A DNA stretch of 64,000 nucleotides from Prevotella sp. UBA1705. Its GTDB lineage: Bacteria > Bacteroidota > Bacteroidia > Bacteroidales > Bacteroidaceae. This document shows, piece by piece, positions 60,388-64,000 of this stretch. The position numbers were made by a program, and so were the translations under genes. A model generated the notes under the pieces. It did not search any database. It saw only the letters and a program-made list of their open reading frames with translations, and was not told the origin of the DNA. The first letter of the stretch is position 1. Each line of letters starts with the position of its first letter. The stretch covers positions 1 to 64,000 of the forward strand of contig DCJH01000001.1 of NCBI GenBank assembly GCA_002317385.1. Direction: 5' to 3'.

Positions 60388-62844
60388 TTAGAATTTGATG
60401 GTATAGCTGAACGATGGCACAACGGGGATGTAGGCATGGTTTTTCATCACAAACCTGCCGTTGTTCTTCTGCTTCACCTCTATCCAAAGCGAGTTGAGAT
60501 GGCAGTAGGCGTTGTAGAAGCTGAGGTTCCAGATGCGCTCATGTCCGTGCTTGGTGACATGGTGGAAATCGAAACCGAGGTCCAATCGGTGGTAGGCGGG
60601 CAGGCTCATATTATTGGGCCGCTCGTAGACGTAGGCCGTGCCGCTGCCCCTCTCTCCCGTCTGGCCACCTGGAACAACCGGTGTATCGGTGAGCTGCGTG
60701 GGCACTGTGATGTGGTTCCCGGTGTGGAAGCTCCAGGCGGCAAATGCCGAAATCTTGTCGGTGAGCTTGCAACGGGCCGAGAGATTGAGCTTATGGCGGT
60801 TGTCAAACTTGTCGAAATACCAGTCCTTGTAGAACTCATCGTATTTCCGTTTGTTCCACGAGAGGGTGTAGGAACCCTGCATCTCCAGGCGCCCGGCGGT
60901 GTAGGTAGCATCGAGTTCCATGCCATAGAATCGGCCCCGACCATCCATGACGAGCAGGTCCCAGTTCTCGGCTGGCGGCTCCAGGCTCGCCCAGCTGGTG
61001 AATTGCAGCAGGTGGCGGCTCTGCTTGTAGTAGCCTTCGAGCGACAGCAACCAGTGGCGGTTGGGCTGATAGTAGGCACCCGCTGCCACCTGCCACGAGC
61101 GCATGGGCTGCAAGCGCTCGGTGGTGGGCACCCAATAGTCGGTGGGAAGCTCCAGCACAGAGTTGGAAATCTTGTGCACATACTGCGTCATCATGGTATA
61201 GGAGGCTTTGAACGACAGCGCCGTGGAAGGCTGATATTTCATGGCGAAGCGTGGATCGGCGGCGGCAAAGGTCTTCTGCCCGATGCGGAACAGCGTGGCA
61301 TTGACGCCCCCGTTGATGCTCCAGTGTCTGTCGATGGTGAGCTCATCCTCGGCATAGAGGTTCCACTCGTGGGCCGTGTGACGGTTTCGGCTCGATGTAT
61401 GGAGGCTGTCGGTCTTGGTGCCGTTGCCCCAATAGTTGGACTGCGACTGCGACTGCGGACTGAAAGTATGCCATGTATAATCGTGGCCGAAGCGGATATG
61501 ATGATGGGGTGAGGGCCTGAAGTCGAAGGCCATGCGGTATCCCAGGTCGTGGATGGTGGAGCGGTAGTCGTGCTCGGTGTGCTCCACGGTGCTCAGTTGG
61601 CGGCCGTGATAGTAGCGGTCATCATTGAGGGTGTGGAGCTTTGAGCGGTTGTAGGTGTAGACTGCCGTAAAGTTTGCGAAGAGTTTTGGGGTGAAGAGAT
61701 AGTTCCAGTTGAGTGCAGCATTGATGTTGCCCCAGTCGAATGTGTTCTTTGTCAGGTCATCGTTCAGGGAATTATTGTAGTCGTCGTGCCATTCGTCCTT
61801 GACAAACAGCTTGTCCTGCCCGGAGTAGAGGCTCAGCGACAGGCGCGAGCGGTCGCTGGCAATGTGGGTGATTTTGGCATTGAGGTCGTGGAAGAAATAG
61901 TTGAACGCAATCTTTTCTTCCTTGTTGATGGCATTGGCGATGAGTGCCGCCGGACGTGTGAGGAGGTCCAACCAGCTACGGCGCAGTCCGAGATTATAGG
62001 ATGTCCGGCCCTTGCGAATGGGGCCTTCGAGGTGGAAACTGCCGTCGAGCAGTCCGATGCGATAGCTTCCATGGGTATGGTTGAAGTCGCCGTCGTCGGT
62101 GCGCACGTCTACCACTGACGAGAGCCTGCCGCCGTAGCGGGCTGGGAAACCGCTCTTGTAGAAGTCCACATTCTTCACCACGTCGGTGTTGAAAGCCGAG
62201 AACAGCCCCATAGTATGGTTGATCTGATAGAGCGGCGTACCGTCGAGTAGGAAGAGATTCTCGTCATTACTGCCCCCATGCACATAGAGGCCGCTGGCCA
62301 GTTCCACGCCCTCGGCCACACCGCTCACGCGCTGCAGCGTCTTCACCACGTCGGGACTGCTCAGCAGTGCATACTCCGTCTGGATGTCGCGCGCACTGAG
62401 CGAGCGCTTGCCGGTCTGCGTATTGATGAGCGGCGAGTTGAGGTTGCCGGTCACCACCACCTCGCCGATGCGGGCATTGCGGCTCATGCTGATGTTGAGC
62501 AGGCGATCAGCGCGCAGGTCCACGGGTTCCATGTGGTCGTCGTAGCCCACATAGCTGAACCGCAGCTGGTGCTGTCCCTCGGGCAGGGTGATGGAGAAGT
62601 AGCCGTAGGCATTGGTCATCGTGCCCTGCCCGGTGGTTTTGTCGAAGACGGTGGCGTTAATGAGCGTCTCGCCATCGGCATCCTTCACATATCCGCTCAG
62701 CGTGTGGCGACGCATGGGCTGCGGCTTGGCCTGACCCACATCACCATGTCGGGTCGACGTGTTGGGGGTAGAAACTATTTGTGGATAGGTCGCGATGGGT
62801 AGGGCGAAGCTCAGGAAAAGTGTTGCGAGTAGGTGCTGCATCAT
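60388..62844 (-). CDS. TonB-dependent receptor with carboxypeptidase-regulatory-like domain (non-SusC)
   Basis: An 818-aa outer-membrane receptor. Signal peptide ends around LPIATYPQ; residues about 47-125 are the regulatory-like domain (LSGYVKDADGETLINATVFD, LRFSYVGYDDHMEPVDL). Then plug (VVVTGNLNSPLINTQTGKRSLSARDIQ, GLYVHGGSNDENLFLLDGTPLYQINHTMG, RYGGRLSSVVDVRTD) and a beta-barrel ending VPSFSYTIKF with terminal Phe. It is shorter than SusC proteins, lacks the SusC signature plug, and is paired with DUF4249 in place of SusD, so it likely imports something other than large glycans. Confidence 0.92.
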   Translation of the reverse strand: MMQHLLATLFLSFALPIATYPQIVSTPNTSTRHGDVGQAKPQPMRRHTLSGYVKDADGETLINATVFDKTTGQGTMTNAYGYFSITLPEGQHQLRFSYVGYDDHMEPVDLRADRLLNISMSRNARIGEVVVTGNLNSPLINTQTGKRSLSARDIQTEYALLSSPDVVKTLQRVSGVAEGVELASGLYVHGGSNDENLFLLDGTPLYQINHTMGLFSAFNTDVVKNVDFYKSGFPARYGGRLSSVVDVRTDDGDFNHTHGSYRIGLLDGSFHLEGPIRKGRTSYNLGLRRSWLDLLTRPAALIANAINKEEKIAFNYFFHDLNAKITHIASDRSRLSLSLYSGQDKLFVKDEWHDDYNNSLNDDLTKNTFDWGNINAALNWNYLFTPKLFANFTAVYTYNRSKLHTLNDDRYYHGRQLSTVEHTEHDYRSTIHDLGYRMAFDFRPSPHHHIRFGHDYTWHTFSPQSQSQSNYWGNGTKTDSLHTSSRNRHTAHEWNLYAEDELTIDRHWSINGGVNATLFRIGQKTFAAADPRFAMKYQPSTALSFKASYTMMTQYVHKISNSVLELPTDYWVPTTERLQPMRSWQVAAGAYYQPNRHWLLSLEGYYKQSRHLLQFTSWASLEPPAENWDLLVMDGRGRFYGMELDATYTAGRLEMQGSYTLSWNKRKYDEFYKDWYFDKFDNRHKLNLSARCKLTDKISAFAAWSFHTGNHITVPTQLTDTPVVPGGQTGERGSGTAYVYERPNNMSLPAYHRLDLGFDFHHVTKHGHERIWNLSFYNAYCHLNSLWIEVKQKNNGRFVMKNHAYIPVVPSFSYTIKF

Positions 62845-63045
62845 GATGAATAGTTAGGTCTGCAAGGTGTCAAGACAAGCCGGCACATGAGCCGCATGTT
62901 CCTGACCACAGAACATATTCTGCCCTATAAACGTCAAACCGCAGGTTTTCCCCTATCCTAAAACATTTTTTTCAGGATTTTTTTGGATGTCGGGCCAGAC
63001 TCATCCGTCACGAAAGGTAGACCATGTCTCATGCCATCGGGGGCA

Positions 63046-63081
63046 AAAAAAATCCTCCTTACCGTCGCTACGGCAAGGAGG
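63046..63081 (-). terminator. Intrinsic terminator of outer-membrane barrel gene
   Basis: Minus strand CCTCCTTGCCGT...ACGGTAAGGAGG (63,081-63,054) with one mismatch, followed by ATTTTTTTT. It is 220 bp past the stop codon at 63,304, with no gene in between. The rest of 62,845-63,303 shows nothing else. Confidence 0.8.
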
Positions 63082-63303
63082 CACTAAGACTTATAACCTA
63101 CTTTGTGTCTTTCATGGATTAGGTTAATGAACGTTGAGCCTATAAAGGTCTGTGGCGGTGGCGCCGTGTGGCGGCCGCCTATGTGTTTTATCATGGTGCC
63201 GGAAGACACTCGAAAGAGCGCATCCGGGGTTCGCTTTGAGGCGCGGCATTACGGTTGGATGGTATGTTGATGTGTTTACATCCGTGCGATGACGACCCGA
63301 GGG

Positions 63304-63933
63304 TCAGAACACCAGACCGAAACCGAACAGCACCGAGTGGCGCCATAGGCTGGCTTCGTCATAGCTCCACTGCGTGGTGGAGTGCTGGCCCTGTTCGTCG
63401 GAATGGGTACTGCTGTGCAGAAACACCTTAGTTTGCTTGAACTGATGGAGGTCGTAGCCCAGCTTGAAGTTCAATCCGAAGTGGCGTCGGAGCATCAGTT
63501 GATAGCCCACGCCGATGCCTCCGAGAAATCCTGCGGCAAAGGTCGACCCTTCTTTCTTGCTCAGCAGTCCGTAGCCAGCATCGGTATAGATGTAGGCCCC
63601 GCGGTGAGTGGCAAGGGGACGATAGCGGAATGTGGCATAGAGCGGCATGGTGTTGACGCCGCCATTACCCTTTGTCGTGTATCGGTTCAGTCCGAAGCCT
63701 GCTCCCACCGTCATGTCGGGGCGGATATTGTAGAGCGCGTTGATGGTGAGCGCGTGTCCGCTCATGCCCGATGTAGCATGGTAGTCGTAGCTGTGCAGGG
63801 CCTCCGAGATTCCGAGTTGATAGCCATAGTCGAGCTCCATGTGGAATCGGGCGTCGTTCTGGGCCATAGCTTCGGAAGAGGCCATGAGCAGACATGCCAT
63901 GGCGATGGACTTGAGTTTAGTGCTTCGTTGCAT
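63304..63933 (-). CDS. Outer-membrane beta-barrel protein, unknown function
   Basis: A 209-aa exported protein: signal peptide SIAMACLLMASSEAMAQ, then alternating strands (ARFHMELDYGYQLGI, GMSGHALTINALYNI, DMTVGAGFGLNRY, MPLYATFRYRPLA, GAYIYTDAGYGLL, GFLGGIGVGYQLML, FGLNFKLGYDLHQF) and a final aromatic SVLFGFGLVF, as expected of an eight-stranded OmpA-like barrel. No peptidoglycan-binding domain. No neighbours within the window on this strand; its upstream region runs off the right edge. Confidence 0.8.
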   Translation of the reverse strand: MQRSTKLKSIAMACLLMASSEAMAQNDARFHMELDYGYQLGISEALHSYDYHATSGMSGHALTINALYNIRPDMTVGAGFGLNRYTTKGNGGVNTMPLYATFRYRPLATHRGAYIYTDAGYGLLSKKEGSTFAAGFLGGIGVGYQLMLRRHFGLNFKLGYDLHQFKQTKVFLHSSTHSDEQGQHSTTQWSYDEASLWRHSVLFGFGLVF

Positions 63934-64000
63934 ACGGTATAAATCTTGTTGTCATTTGCTTCTATAACTCACCATGATGCAAATACCCCTACTGCAAATC

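Overview
The window reads as chromosomal DNA of a Bacteroidales bacterium, most likely Prevotellaceae. The grounds are many TTTG-N19/20-TAnnTTTG promoters (the Bacteroidetes sigma-ABfr consensus), three SusC-type or related TonB-dependent receptors with SusD or DUF4249 partners, Bacteroidetes-type lipoprotein signals, mostly AT-rich sites in place of Shine-Dalgarno sequences, and a type II-C CRISPR operon of the Bacteroidetes kind. No rRNA, tRNA, transposase or phage gene was found. Species cannot be fixed from the sequence.

Layout. 1-5,160: type II-C CRISPR-Cas locus. cas9-cas1-cas2 run leftward; the array starts at the left edge and continues outside the window; a tracrRNA gene lies divergently upstream of cas9. 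6,051-8,163: a 69-aa peptide gene followed 1 nt later by a fimbrillin-like lipoprotein. 8,408-18,377: pectin utilisation locus 1 (leftward SusC, SusD and an FN3/beta-helix lipoprotein, plus a GH28-GH105 fusion enzyme). 19,113-22,127: SLC13-type transporter and two small envelope proteins. 22,261-26,515: glycogen synthase and glycogen phosphorylase. 26,651-32,577: MazG-like, rhodanese, alpha/beta hydrolase, Hsp20, YgiD-like dioxygenase and a membrane pyrophosphatase. 33,198-33,447: an intergenic structured RNA with a perfect promoter and terminator. 34,061-36,443: a secreted protein followed by a second 69-aa peptide homologous to the first. 36,799-43,618: tripartite RND efflux pump with a divergent AraC regulator. 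44,283-54,262: pectin utilisation locus 2 (small secreted protein, PL1 pectate lyase, SusC, SusD, GH43). 54,267-63,933: a small conserved protein, a DIP1984-type protein, SpoU methyltransferase, a MetE-like enzyme divergent from an Lrp regulator, a DUF4249 lipoprotein with its TonB receptor, and an outer-membrane beta-barrel protein.

How it fits together. The two Sus-type loci plus PL1, GH28, GH105 and GH43 make a coherent route for pectin: PL1 cuts homogalacturonan, SusC/D import the fragments, and GH28/GH105/GH43 act on saturated ends, unsaturated ends and arabinan/xylan-like side chains. Glycogen synthase and phosphorylase store and release the glucose surplus.

The least explained content is intergenic. 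Three repeat modules recur: (A) an 88-bp block made of exactly four 22-bp units, each with a 15-bp imperfect dyad, at six loci; (B) a palindrome with GGGACATGC/GCATGTCCC arms, often paired to give a 136-bp element with inverted ends; (C) a GC-rich inverted repeat beginning GCCTCTCCCC. At several loci they are joined in a fixed order A-C-B-C', so they look like one composite family. These modules also explain most of the small spurious ORFs between genes.
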